Positions 1-6,854 of a DNA stretch of 19,369 nt are shown here, in pieces. The translations under genes and the position numbers were made by a program. This DNA comes from Oscillospiraceae bacterium (GTDB lineage Bacteria; Bacillota; Clostridia; Oscillospirales; Ruminococcaceae): positions 1 through 19,369 of the forward strand of contig WRIP01000009.1 of NCBI GenBank assembly GCA_009782665.1, read 5' to 3'. Numbering within the stretch: position 1 is the stretch's first letter; each line of letters begins with the position of its first letter. The notes under the pieces were generated by a model that saw only the letters and a list, made by a program, of their open reading frames with translations, did not search any database and was not told the DNA's origin.

Positions 1-885
1 CCACTCGTCAAAAGACAGGTGAATCGTTTTTCTTGAGCGTTTCTTGCCTTTGACATAATCGCACGCTGAAACGACCGTTTTGATAAAATCGTCCATTTCG
101 ATATTTTTAGACAGGAACGACGGCGTATCGTCCGCCCTGTTCTCGTAATAGTTGTGAAGCGAAATGTAATCAACGTCGTTGTACGTATGCTCTAACACTT
201 CGGTTTCCCACGCGCCGAACGTCCTCATGTGCCTGTGGGAGCTTCCGCATACGACAAGCTCAATGCTTCTGTCCGTCCATTTCATGACTTTTGCGGCTTC
301 CGCGGCAGCGCGCCCGTATTCTGTTGCGGTTTTCGCGCCCATCTGCCAAGGTCCGTCCATTTCGTTTCCTAAACACCACATCTTAATATTGTGGGGTTTC
401 TTGAATCCGTGTGAAATCCTCAGATCACTCAGCCTGCTGCCCGAGGGATGGTTACAGTATTCTAGCAGATCTAATGCCGCTTCCACACCTCTAGTTCCCA
501 GGTTGATGGCCATCATGGGATCAGCATTGACCGTTTTACACCAACTGACAAACTCATTGAGGCCGAAGCTGTTATCCTCTGTAGTTCTCCAGGCAATATC
601 CAATCTCGTAGGGCGTTCGCTTCGTGGTCCGATTCCGTCCTCCCACCGATATCCTGAGACGAAGTTTCCACCCGGATACCGTACTGTCTGTATCCCGAGT
701 TCGGCAGTAACTGCGGCTACATCACCTCTGAAACCGTTTTCATCGGAAGTAGGATGTCCCGGTTCATAGATACCTCCATAGACACATCTTCCCAGGTGTT
801 CCACAAACGACCCGTACAAGCGGTTGTCTATCTTACCTATTACAAATTCCTTTTCAAATGTGACTCTTGCTTTCAGTCGTTCCAT
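1..885 (-). CDS. abfA: GH51 alpha-L-arabinofuranosidase (3' end beyond left edge)
   Basis: Releases terminal alpha-L-arabinofuranosyl residues from arabinan or arabinoxylan fragments; a retaining glycosidase of family GH51. The 295 codons visible begin MERLKARVTF and carry the family landmarks YGSFVEHLGR, VRYPGGNFVSGYRWEDGIGP and CLGNEMDGPWQMG. The acid/base Glu falls at residue 175 (in GNEMDG) and the nucleophile Glu at 294, in the closing LSFDEW, which fits the spacing known for well-studied Bacillus-type AbfA. No signal peptide is visible, so it probably acts in the cytoplasm on imported oligosaccharides. The gene starts 29 bases after the upstream lipoprotein stop, with a GGAGG-type site before the ATG, so the two are probably one operon. 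The remaining C-terminal part (roughly 200 residues in typical members) lies outside the window. Codon use shifts near position 375 (see findings). Confidence 0.93.
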   Translation of the reverse strand, partial: MERLKARVTFEKEFVIGKIDNRLYGSFVEHLGRCVYGGIYEPGHPTSDENGFRGDVAAVTAELGIQTVRYPGGNFVSGYRWEDGIGPRSERPTRLDIAWRTTEDNSFGLNEFVSWCKTVNADPMMAINLGTRGVEAALDLLEYCNHPSGSRLSDLRISHGFKKPHNIKMWCLGNEMDGPWQMGAKTATEYGRAAAEAAKVMKWTDRSIELVVCGSSHRHMRTFGAWETEVLEHTYNDVDYISLHNYYENRADDTPSFLSKNIEMDDFIKTVVSACDYVKGKKRSRKTIHLSFDEW

Positions 886-914
886 TGCTACCTCCATATA
901 TGATATTGACTAGC

Positions 915-2438
915 TCAGTTGAAGGTCAAAGGATGGGATATGCCCATCCCCTGACATTGCGGTTGTTCTGACAGAAACTCTGAGTTTAGGTTTGGATTTA
1001 TCTCTAAACTACCGTCTTCCGATCGAATATGTGTTTGCCATTCATCCAGAGTCATCCTCTCGGCAGTCGAATCGGAACGATTATCCGTAAAGAATGCGGA
1101 ACCTTTTTCAATATAGTAGCAGTTGCATTCCATCGATAGCTCCCCCGCTAGAGCAGATAGACCACCCAGTTCATGTGAGTAGCGAATTTCTATCATGGCT
1201 AGCGAATAGGAGGTAGGTTGAATGATAATATTATGATGGATACGGCAGTTGGTGTTGGAGGGTCTGCCGGCATAATCCTCCCAATCCTGGTAGGATAAAC
1301 CGAAGTAGAGGGCACTGTGATAGCGGTTCATGTTTGCAACATTGACGAGGGTGTTGCTATAGATTTCAGCATCCCTTGATGCATAAAGACCAATACCTTC
1401 CCATCCGGTGTCGATGATTAGGTTATTCCGTATAATCCCGCCGATATTCTCATAGTACTCGCTGTTGACTGACATATCAAAAAACTCAGGACTAGTATCA
1501 AATCCTACCATGATACCGGCACCGTAGGCGACCTCGATGCGGTTATCCTCGATGACTACATCGGTAGCACCACCTTTTGCATAGATGGCATTGGAACAGA
1601 TGTCATGGATGTAGTTGCCGTAGACATGCATACGATCACCATTAACATTGTCTATACCTTCCGCGTTGTCCTCTCCGGTAGGTGGGTTGCCAATAAAAGC
1701 CATCCCCGAGTTATATATCTCATTATATCTGATGATCACATCGTTGCAGTTAGGTTTAATCTTGACCACATCGTATCTTGAATCATGCAGTATACAGTCT
1801 TCAATGATGATATTTGAAGCTCCCCCTCGATCGGCAGGATCACCCCAATCCCATTTGGTTTCGAGTGCTACTGCATAAAAGCCACCTATCACCTCTACTG
1901 CCACCAACCTCGAGCCGGTTGAGTCAACATCAAAATATACTCCGGAATCCTCGTTGGCATCCTTATCATATTCTCTCAGATCAATGACTGCCCATTCACC
2001 CTTAGCCGACTTTATGGTGATATTCGGCATTCTTATACGTACATTGATCCCTTCACAATATACACCAGATCGTAACACGATAGTATCTCCCGGTTCGGCT
2101 GCCGCAAGTGCCGTGTTTATACTGCCATACGGTGCGCCGAGGCTTCCGTCGGCTGTTGCATCATGACCGTCAACCGCTACATATACAGAATCTGGTGGGT
2201 CATCATATGTATTGGCATGAGGTCCGATGCTACCGGTTGAGATATGTGGCTCAGGTGTTATCCCGGTCTGAACAGAATCAGTCTTGGCTGCATGCTGTAT
2301 TAAATCTGACTGTTCCGACTGGTTTTGCGGTATGTCCTGCAGCTCATACCGAGTACAACATGACAGAATGAATAGTTGAACTAGGATTAGTATCGCAGCT
2401 GACAGAGTTTTGAGTCTTTGCTTATCTATATCTCTCAT
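915..2438 (-). CDS. Secreted lipoprotein with right-handed parallel beta-helix (DUF1565/pectate-lyase-like fold)
   Basis: A 507-residue predicted surface lipoprotein. Residues 13-26 are hydrophobic and end in a lipobox ILSC, giving a lipidated Cys27 next to a second Cys. A polar, Ser/Thr/Pro-rich linker follows to about residue 80. Then comes a DUF1565-type start (YVAVDGHDATADGSLGAPYG, with PGDTIVLRSGVY). The rest consists of short Asn/Ile/Gly-rich turns such as NIIIEDCI, DVIIRYNEIYNSG, VVIEDNRIE and GIIRNNLIIDTG, typical of PbH1 beta-helix rungs found in polysaccharide lyases and some glycosidases. Catalytic residues cannot be assigned. Its position just before a GH51 arabinofuranosidase suggests binding or cleavage of an arabinose-containing plant polysaccharide at the cell surface. 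Start choice is awkward: AAGGAG directly abuts the ATG, and an in-frame TAA lies five codons upstream. Confidence 0.85.
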   Translation of the reverse strand: MRDIDKQRLKTLSAAILILVQLFILSCCTRYELQDIPQNQSEQSDLIQHAAKTDSVQTGITPEPHISTGSIGPHANTYDDPPDSVYVAVDGHDATADGSLGAPYGSINTALAAAEPGDTIVLRSGVYCEGINVRIRMPNITIKSAKGEWAVIDLREYDKDANEDSGVYFDVDSTGSRLVAVEVIGGFYAVALETKWDWGDPADRGGASNIIIEDCILHDSRYDVVKIKPNCNDVIIRYNEIYNSGMAFIGNPPTGEDNAEGIDNVNGDRMHVYGNYIHDICSNAIYAKGGATDVVIEDNRIEVAYGAGIMVGFDTSPEFFDMSVNSEYYENIGGIIRNNLIIDTGWEGIGLYASRDAEIYSNTLVNVANMNRYHSALYFGLSYQDWEDYAGRPSNTNCRIHHNIIIQPTSYSLAMIEIRYSHELGGLSALAGELSMECNCYYIEKGSAFFTDNRSDSTAERMTLDEWQTHIRSEDGSLEINPNLNSEFLSEQPQCQGMGISHPLTFN

Positions 2439-2460
2439 CTCCTTATGAGGTTATATCCGT

Positions 2461-2488
2461 CGGAGGGTCAACGACTGTCAACCTCCGG
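2461..2488. promoter_or_regulatory. Compound repeat, possible operator upstream of the beta-helix lipoprotein gene
   Basis: Outer inverted arms CGGAGG (2461-2466) and CCTCCG (2482-2487) enclose two direct copies of GTCAAC (2467-2472 and 2477-2482, the last base shared with the right arm). The element sits 23-50 bases upstream of the lipoprotein ATG in the divergent region, where a regulator would bind. On the minus strand it includes a TTGACA that could serve as a -35 box, but spacing to the nearest -10-like TATAAC is 20 bases, longer than usual. Function is inferred from position and symmetry only. Confidence 0.35.
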
Positions 2489-2559
2489 ATTATTTCTATC
2501 GTACTTTTGCTCTAATCTTGATTTTACTCGCTGAGTCATATATTTCATATCGTGTTTTC

Positions 2560-2568
2560 TGATATAAT
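2560..2568 (+). promoter_or_regulatory. Extended -10 promoter of the flavin-reductase/MFS unit
   Basis: TGATATAAT combines a perfect TATAAT hexamer with the extended -10 TGn motif. No good -35 hexamer lies 16-18 bases upstream, as expected for extended -10 promoters. It is 25 bases before the ATG of the first gene. Confidence 0.6.
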
Positions 2569-2593
2569 ATAGAAAACGAAGGGAGTAAAACGA

Positions 2594-3172
2594 ATGGCAA
2601 AAATTAAATGGAATGCAGGCACCCTATTATCTCCGCTGCCCGCAGCGCTAATATCTTGTGGTACGATTGAGAACCCCAATGTAATGACAGCGGCATGGGT
2701 GGGTATTATCAACTCGGATCCCCCGCGAGCATATGTTTCTATACGACCCGAGAGATTATCACACTCCATCATCAACGAGGGGATGGACTTCGTCATAAAC
2801 GTTACTACCGAAAAACTGAAGTTTGCGGCAGACTATTGTGGAGTGAAATCTGGCAGAGATGTCGATAAGTTTAAGGCATGTTCCATAAACGCAGTTAAAT
2901 CATTTGCTGTAGTCAGTCCTTCGATAGAAGAGTCACCGATTTCACTGGAGTGTAAGGTGTTTGAAATCATGAAACTCGGCAGTCATGATATGTTCTTGGC
3001 AGATATCGTTGCAGTCTCTGTTGAAGATGCATTGATCGATTCAGAGAATCGTCTACAGCTAGAAAATGCAAATGTCATATCATATACTCACGGTGAGTAC
3101 TATAGTTCGGGTGAATATATTGGACACTTCGGGTGGAGTGTAAAGAAAGACGGTAATATTAAGAAAAGATAG
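2594..3172 (+). CDS. Flavin reductase-like protein (FMN-binding split barrel)
   Basis: A 192-residue cytoplasmic protein of the flavin reductase-like family, which binds FMN in a split beta-barrel and in characterised members reduces flavins or transfers electrons. Diagnostic stretches are the N-terminal PLPAALISCGT, NPNVMTAAWVGIINSDPP (residues 28-44), then YVSIRPERLSHSIIN, and DYCGVKSGRDVDKF (residues 80-93). The last is typical of the clostridial members of this family, whose partners are mostly unknown. The start is supported by GAAGGGAG upstream and by an extended -10 promoter. The MFS transporter gene begins 16 bases after its stop, so both are probably co-transcribed. No specific substrate can be inferred. 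Confidence 0.88.
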   Translation: MAKIKWNAGTLLSPLPAALISCGTIENPNVMTAAWVGIINSDPPRAYVSIRPERLSHSIINEGMDFVINVTTEKLKFAADYCGVKSGRDVDKFKACSINAVKSFAVVSPSIEESPISLECKVFEIMKLGSHDMFLADIVAVSVEDALIDSENRLQLENANVISYTHGEYYSSGEYIGHFGWSVKKDGNIKKR

Positions 3173-3188
3173 ACTAAAGGAGTAGGTT

Positions 3189-4475
3189 ATGAAACTGAAC
3201 ACAAAAAGAGTAATCTTTGTCGGTCTGGCGTTCATGTCAATATCCGCTTTCTGGCAGATATATGACAATGCACTTCCTCTAATTCTCGAGAACAATTTCA
3301 ATCTCAGCTCCGGTATTACCGGATTCATCATGGGAATCGATAATATCCTGGCATTGTTCATGCTCCCACTGTTCGGTGCGTTGTCAGATAAGACAAACAC
3401 CAAGTTAGGCAGAAGAATGCCCTACATTGTTGGCGGAACGATAGTGGCAGTTATCTGTACCGTATTGATTCCAATAGCACAGCAATGGAGTTTAGCACTG
3501 TTCATGGTTATCATCATGATACTGCTCATTGCCATGTCGACCTATCGCAGTCCGGCAGTTGCACTTATGCCGGATGTAACCATTAAACCGCTTAGGAGTA
3601 AGGCAAACGCCGTTATAAATCTGATGGGTGCAATCGGTGGAGCTGCCATGCTTGGCATTACTCCGATATTGGTTAGTGCCGACAGTGACAACTACTTCCC
3701 GTTATTCCTAGTCCTAGCTATATTTATGGCTGTATGTGTGGCAGTACTTGTATTCACCATCAACGAACCAACATCTGTTGCAGAGATGCGTAGTCTCAGC
3801 GAAGAATATGGCATAGATGAAGAGTCAGAGAATGAAGAACAAGGTAGCACTGAAAAGATGGCTCCAGCAGTAAAGAAGAGCTTCGGACTGATTCTATCCA
3901 GTATATTCCTGTGGTTCATGGGATATAATGCAGTAACCACCGGATTTACCAGATATGCAGAGAATGTATGGGGTAAGGGGTTAGGGAACGTTTCGATGAT
4001 TCTCTTGGTAGCTCAGGTAGCAGCGATAATCTCGTTCATACCGGTTGGAATGATAGCCTCAAAAATCGGTAGAAAGAAAACCATACTCTGCGGTATTACG
4101 ATGTTGGCTATTGCCTTCGGTTCCTCAATAATGTTTACCTCATTCTCATATTTCATGTTTGTGTTCTTTGCACTGGCAGGAATAGGTTGGGCATTCATCA
4201 ATGTTAACAGCTATCCAATGGTAGTTGAGATGAGTAAAGGTTCAAATATCGGAAAATACACCGGTTACTACTACTTCTTTAGTATGGCAGCTCAATCGGT
4301 GACACCAGCATTCTCCGGATTTTTAGTGGACAAGCTGGATAACTGGAGGATACTCTTCCCGTACGGATGTGTATTCGTGGCACTTTCCTTCGTAACTATG
4401 TTGTTTGTTAAGCACGGTGATTCAAGACCGGAACTGCCAAAAGATAAATTGGAAGCTTTTGATGTAGATGATTAA
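3189..4475 (+). CDS. MFS transporter, 12 TM, possibly of the glycoside/sucrose (GPH/SLC45-like) type
   Basis: A 428-residue integral membrane protein. About six hydrophobic segments lie before and six after a strongly acidic cytoplasmic loop (about residues 195-225, rich in Glu/Asp), the usual MFS arrangement. The loop between TM2 and TM3 has the MFS signature GALSDKTNTKLGRRMPYI, with Asp67 and GRR at 74-76; a second, degenerate copy (GMIASKIGRKKTI) follows TM8. The LGRRMPYI form is common in sugar/cation symporters of the GPH and sucrose-carrier type, which is my best guess for the subfamily. Substrate is not determinable. AAAGGAG lies six bases before the ATG. The nearby arabinose-releasing genes make a sugar plausible, but they are on the other strand in a separate unit. 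Confidence 0.85.
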   Translation: MKLNTKRVIFVGLAFMSISAFWQIYDNALPLILENNFNLSSGITGFIMGIDNILALFMLPLFGALSDKTNTKLGRRMPYIVGGTIVAVICTVLIPIAQQWSLALFMVIIMILLIAMSTYRSPAVALMPDVTIKPLRSKANAVINLMGAIGGAAMLGITPILVSADSDNYFPLFLVLAIFMAVCVAVLVFTINEPTSVAEMRSLSEEYGIDEESENEEQGSTEKMAPAVKKSFGLILSSIFLWFMGYNAVTTGFTRYAENVWGKGLGNVSMILLVAQVAAIISFIPVGMIASKIGRKKTILCGITMLAIAFGSSIMFTSFSYFMFVFFALAGIGWAFINVNSYPMVVEMSKGSNIGKYTGYYYFFSMAAQSVTPAFSGFLVDKLDNWRILFPYGCVFVALSFVTMLFVKHGDSRPELPKDKLEAFDVDD

Positions 4476-4495
4476 GACGTAAACACTTACATGAT

Positions 4496-4534
4496 GAGGA
4501 GTCAGATATCGTATGGATATTTAGACTCCTCTTT
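4496..4534 (+). terminator. Intrinsic-type terminator after the MFS gene
   Basis: GAGGAGTC (4496-4503) pairs perfectly with GACTCCTC (4524-4531). The inner ATATC (4506-4510) pairs with GATAT (4516-4520) around a small loop. Only three T residues follow before the run breaks, so it may be a moderate terminator. Confidence 0.65.
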
Positions 4535-4603
4535 GATTGTAGATGATAGGTATCTAGAAATACTAGAAACTCCCGTTTTGTTTTTTGTCATAAAAATCAC
4601 GTA

Positions 4604-4633
4604 TTGACAGATACGTCTTTCCAATGGTATATT
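4604..4633 (+). promoter_or_regulatory. Sigma-A-type promoter of the SAM riboswitch transcript
   Basis: A perfect TTGACA (-35, 4604-4609) and TATATT (-10, 4628-4633) are separated by 18 bases. The expected start of transcription is near 4640, directly at the 5' strand of riboswitch stem P1. Confidence 0.75.
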
Positions 4634-4638
4634 ATGGC

Positions 4639-4727
4639 TACTCATAAAGAGTGTGCGAGAGACTAGCTCTATGACCACACAGCAACCTGCAGTCAGTAAG
4701 GTGCTAAAGCTTGAACGATGGGAGTAA
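4639..4727 (+). ncRNA. SAM riboswitch (S-box; SAM-I class, possibly the SAM-I/IV variant)
   Basis: The S-box core is present in order. P1 is TACTC (4639-4643) with GAGTA (4722-4726), and AAAGAG follows the 5' strand. P2 is GTGTG (4651-4655) with CACAC (4676-4680), enclosing a GAG-ACTAG-CTC element and the conserved ATGA. P3 is AGCAACC with AAGGTGCT (about 4681-4705) followed by the conserved TAA. These match the S-box consensus strands GCAACC and AAGGTGCTAA closely. The arm after P3, normally a clear P4 hairpin, is very short (about 4707-4717), which may mean the SAM-I/IV variant. Binding of S-adenosylmethionine stabilises P1; the 3' P1 strand is shared with an antiterminator (next entry), so SAM should switch the downstream gene off. 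Confidence 0.9.
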
Positions 4728-4764
4728 TATGTTTGCGTTCTATCGTTTACGATGGGACTTTTTT
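4714..4764 (+). terminator. Riboswitch expression platform: antiterminator and intrinsic terminator
   Basis: The terminator stem is TTCTATCG (4738-4745) with CGATGGGA (4750-4757), loop TTTA, followed by C and six T residues (4759-4764). The same octamer CGATGGGA also occurs at 4716-4723, overlapping the 3' strand of P1. AACGATGGGA (4714-4723) can pair with TTCTATCGTT (4738-4747), forming a 10-bp antiterminator that excludes the terminator. With SAM bound, P1 holds part of 4716-4726 and the terminator forms; without SAM the antiterminator wins. This is a complete transcriptional OFF switch read directly from base pairing. Confidence 0.85.
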
Positions 4765-4826
4765 CTTGCCTTCTTTATGTGAATAATGTGAGGAAGGTAA
4801 ATATTATACGATCGTTACACAAACTT

Positions 4827-5177
4827 ATGAGCGAATACAACGGTTCTTGTCTTTGGTTCTTTATTGACGATGAATATAAGGCGGATTTCGTCAATCAATG
4901 TACAGAGAATGGATATGCTTTTCATAGTGGTGGATACCACACGGGAAGTCTAACAGTCGGTACATGTGGTAACCGTATGGCTCATCAGCAGGATAAAACT
5001 ATATGGTATGTATCCGGTATATGCTGGTATTATTCTTTTAATACTCCGCAAGCTATTATTAATGTTGTTGACCACACGATAGGTCCAAGCCCACGCATTA
5101 ACTACAAAGCATATATAATCGGCGAAAAACAATACATTTATCTCACTCGTGAAGAGTTGGTCGAACCCCAATACTAA
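4827..5177 (+). CDS. Unidentified small protein under SAM riboswitch control
   Basis: I do not recognise this protein. From the ATG at 4827 it has 116 residues (MSEYNGSCLWFFIDDEYKAD...), with no signal peptide or membrane segment. It is rich in Tyr, Trp, Cys and His in the centre (GTCGNRMAHQQ, WYVSGICWYY) and ends REELVEPQY. The frame is open back to an ATG at 4752, but that codon lies inside the riboswitch terminator hairpin and is unlikely to be used. The only good Shine-Dalgarno sequence, AGGAAGG (4791-4797), is followed at usual spacing by in-frame ATT (4803) and ATA (4806) instead of ATG, so a non-AUG start at 4803 is possible. Control by SAM suggests a link to methionine, cysteine or SAM metabolism, as for most S-box genes. 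It converges with the EamA gene ending at 5238. Confidence 0.6.
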   Translation: MSEYNGSCLWFFIDDEYKADFVNQCTENGYAFHSGGYHTGSLTVGTCGNRMAHQQDKTIWYVSGICWYYSFNTPQAIINVVDHTIGPSPRINYKAYIIGEKQYIYLTREELVEPQY

Positions 5178-5237
5178 ATACAGTTTACTTTGCATTATTA
5201 ATGTAAGGATTGCCGATTAAGGAAATAAAGTGATATC

Positions 5238-5591
5238 TTAATCTATCGCAATGAAGATAATTCCCAATATCACAATACCAATACCTAGCAGCTTCCTTTT
5301 GGTTATTTTTTCCTTTAATACTGTTACACTAAGGATAAGGGTAGTAATCGTACCGAATGCTTCTGCAAGTGGTGAAGCGGTAAGGGGGATTACCCTAAAC
5401 GCCATAACCGAGCAGATGGTTGATACCACTAACAAAACATATGCGGTTATCACACGCAGATTCAGGTACTGAGCCAATAGGGTTGTGTGGTTAAGTGAAG
5501 CTTCTTTCTTGAGTAATAGCTGAGAAAAGGATGCAATGATGACGCTGAGAAATAGTATCAGTATATGAAACAGTAAAACGTTTTTAATCAT
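5238..5591 (-). CDS. Small EamA/ArnE-ArnF-like membrane protein, subunit 2
   Basis: A 117-residue protein with four hydrophobic segments (about residues 5-25, 44-65, 70-90 and 97-115). It contains FSQLLLKKEA after TM1 and a C-terminal KRKLLGIGIVILGIIFI, both typical of the small multidrug resistance/EamA superfamily half-size members, including the ArnE/ArnF pair that flips undecaprenyl-phosphate-aminoarabinose. It is the last gene of the eight-gene operon and overlaps the preceding EamA gene by 8 bases. GGTGA precedes its ATG. Beside a polyprenyl-phosphate glycosyltransferase, the natural inference is one half of a lipid-linked sugar flippase in the cytoplasmic membrane. No clear terminator is seen after it (5178-5237). 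Confidence 0.8.
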   Translation of the reverse strand: MIKNVLLFHILILFLSVIIASFSQLLLKKEASLNHTTLLAQYLNLRVITAYVLLVVSTICSVMAFRVIPLTASPLAEAFGTITTLILSVTVLKEKITKRKLLGIGIVILGIIFIAID

Positions 5592-5931
5592 CAGTCACCA
5601 ACACTATCACTCCCACAATAATCAAAAGAATACCGATTATTGCGTAAACACCAATAGTCTCTTCAAATATAGTAATGCCAAATAGAACTGTCCATAACAT
5701 CCCGAATGAACGATTCATATATGCAAAGCTTAGCTTGAAGTGTTTCAGACTTTGTTGCCAGAACAACGCATAAAAGATCAAAGCTACGAGAGCCAGACAG
5801 TAGAACAGGAAGAAGCTAAAGGAAAAGATATCGGCTATAGCAGCGAACTTAATTAAGACAGCAGAGCAAGAGTAGATAAGTATGGCAATATGCAATACTA
5901 AAAGCTGCTTTACTCTACTCCTTGTGCTCAT
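5584..5931 (-). CDS. Small EamA/ArnE-ArnF-like membrane protein, subunit 1
   Basis: A 115-residue protein with four membrane segments (about residues 10-30, 36-56, 68-88 and 92-112). The C-terminal half, FAYMNRSFGMLWTVLFGITI followed by FEETIG and IIGILLIIVGVIVLV, is the pattern of the second half of EamA domains, with the conserved Glu pair in FEET. GAGGAG lies 7 bases before the ATG, and the gene overlaps the end of the glycosyltransferase gene by 17 bases. With the next gene it forms a pair of unlike subunits, as ArnE and ArnF do. Predicted role: half of a flippase for the undecaprenyl-phosphate sugar made by the neighbouring GT2 enzyme. Two separate starts and Shine-Dalgarno sites argue against a frameshifted single gene. 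Confidence 0.8.
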   Translation of the reverse strand: MSTRSRVKQLLVLHIAILIYSCSAVLIKFAAIADIFSFSFFLFYCLALVALIFYALFWQQSLKHFKLSFAYMNRSFGMLWTVLFGITIFEETIGVYAIIGILLIIVGVIVLVTDD

Positions 5932-6853
5932 GGTTCAACTCCTCACGCACGATATACTGCGGCATACTACTGACCGTCATATATGTTCTGCCAATATACT
6001 CTCCTAGCAGACCGAGTACTAAGATAATCATTCCTCCGAGGAACAGCATAACAGCCATGATGGAGGTAAACCCTACCTGCACATCCGGTCGAAATATCTT
6101 CTGAATAATTAAGAATAGGCCATATAAGAATCCGGTAATGGCAATAACTGCACCGATGGTTGTGGAAACCCGTATGGGTTTCATGGTGAAGTTGGTGAAA
6201 CTCGAAAGAAACATCGACAGCATCTTTGACAGAGTATATCCGCTGCTACCGGCAATTCGGTCAAGATGCTTGGTGATATCGACATTTGTCACCTTGGTGG
6301 TCACCGACATCAAATATCCACCGCGAGAGACGAATGGACTGCGGTAGTTAACTAACTGTTTGGCAGCAAATGCCGAGAGTGCAAAATAGCTGCTAAGGGT
6401 AACCCCTTTTACCTTGGTGCCGTTCAGTTCGGATATGAAACCGTGTATTCGGCTTACCATTCGCTTATATGCGTTGTGATGCTTTAGATTGAATCTCCCA
6501 TAGACTAGATCGTATCCTTCACCAAGCTTATCTATTAGCGAATATATCTCATCGGCTGGATGCTGTCCGTCATCATCCATAAAGACAACTACATCCCCTC
6601 GCACATAGGGCAGAGCTGCTAGTGTAGCTGCTTCTTGACCGCAGTTTCTCGAGAGTGAAACGCCGGTTATTTTTTCATCCTTTTCTGCCAATCTCCTGAT
6701 TGCCTCGAAGGTATCATCGGGAGAGCAATCGTTAACCAATACAAACTGATAATCATTACCTTCCCGGTTGAGTATTGCTTGTTTGACCGACTCCACTACC
6801 GTTTCAATAGTGTCGGTTGAACGATAACATGGAATAGCGACTGTGACTATCAT
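5915..6853 (-). CDS. Polyprenyl-phosphate glycosyltransferase (GT2, ArnC/GtrB/DPM1-like)
   Basis: Predicted to move a sugar from a nucleotide donor to undecaprenyl phosphate on the inner face of the membrane. The 312-residue protein starts MIVTVAIPCYRSTDTI and has the GT-A features NDCSPDDT (41-48) and FMDDDGQHP (91-99; the DDD binds metal and nucleotide). SLSRNCGQEAATLAAL (67-82) is the hallmark of the ArnC/GtrB/dolichol-phosphate mannosyltransferase group. Two C-terminal membrane segments lie near 230-255 and 262-290, ending LLGEYIGRTY, as in ArnC and GtrB. The start at 6853 is chosen because the family begins there, AAGGG precedes it, and the upstream stop is one base away. A longer reading to 6967 would run through the phosphoesterase gene. 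Confidence 0.9.
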   Translation of the reverse strand: MIVTVAIPCYRSTDTIETVVESVKQAILNREGNDYQFVLVNDCSPDDTFEAIRRLAEKDEKITGVSLSRNCGQEAATLAALPYVRGDVVVFMDDDGQHPADEIYSLIDKLGEGYDLVYGRFNLKHHNAYKRMVSRIHGFISELNGTKVKGVTLSSYFALSAFAAKQLVNYRSPFVSRGGYLMSVTTKVTNVDITKHLDRIAGSSGYTLSKMLSMFLSSFTNFTMKPIRVSTTIGAVIAITGFLYGLFLIIQKIFRPDVQVGFTSIMAVMLFLGGMIILVLGLLGEYIGRTYMTVSSMPQYIVREELNHEHKE

Positions 6854-6854
6854 A

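Noticed and set aside
179..769. Plus-strand open frame of 196 codons opposite the arabinofuranosidase gene
   Set aside because: It is antisense to a clearly conserved GH51 protein, has low-complexity, non-globular composition and no credible ribosome binding site.
4752..4826. ATG at 4752 as the start of the riboswitch-controlled gene
   Set aside because: The codon lies within the terminator stem (4750-4757), lacks a Shine-Dalgarno site, and the bases just upstream are paired in either riboswitch state.
5178..5237. Terminator between the convergent genes ending at 5177 and 5238
   Set aside because: Only weak, short AT pairings (around CATTATTAATG) are visible, with no stable stem followed by a T run on either strand.
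5238..5931. The two EamA genes as one frameshifted 8-10 TM transporter
   Set aside because: Each has its own Shine-Dalgarno and start, four membrane segments and a natural C-terminus; half-size pairs such as ArnE/ArnF are a known arrangement.
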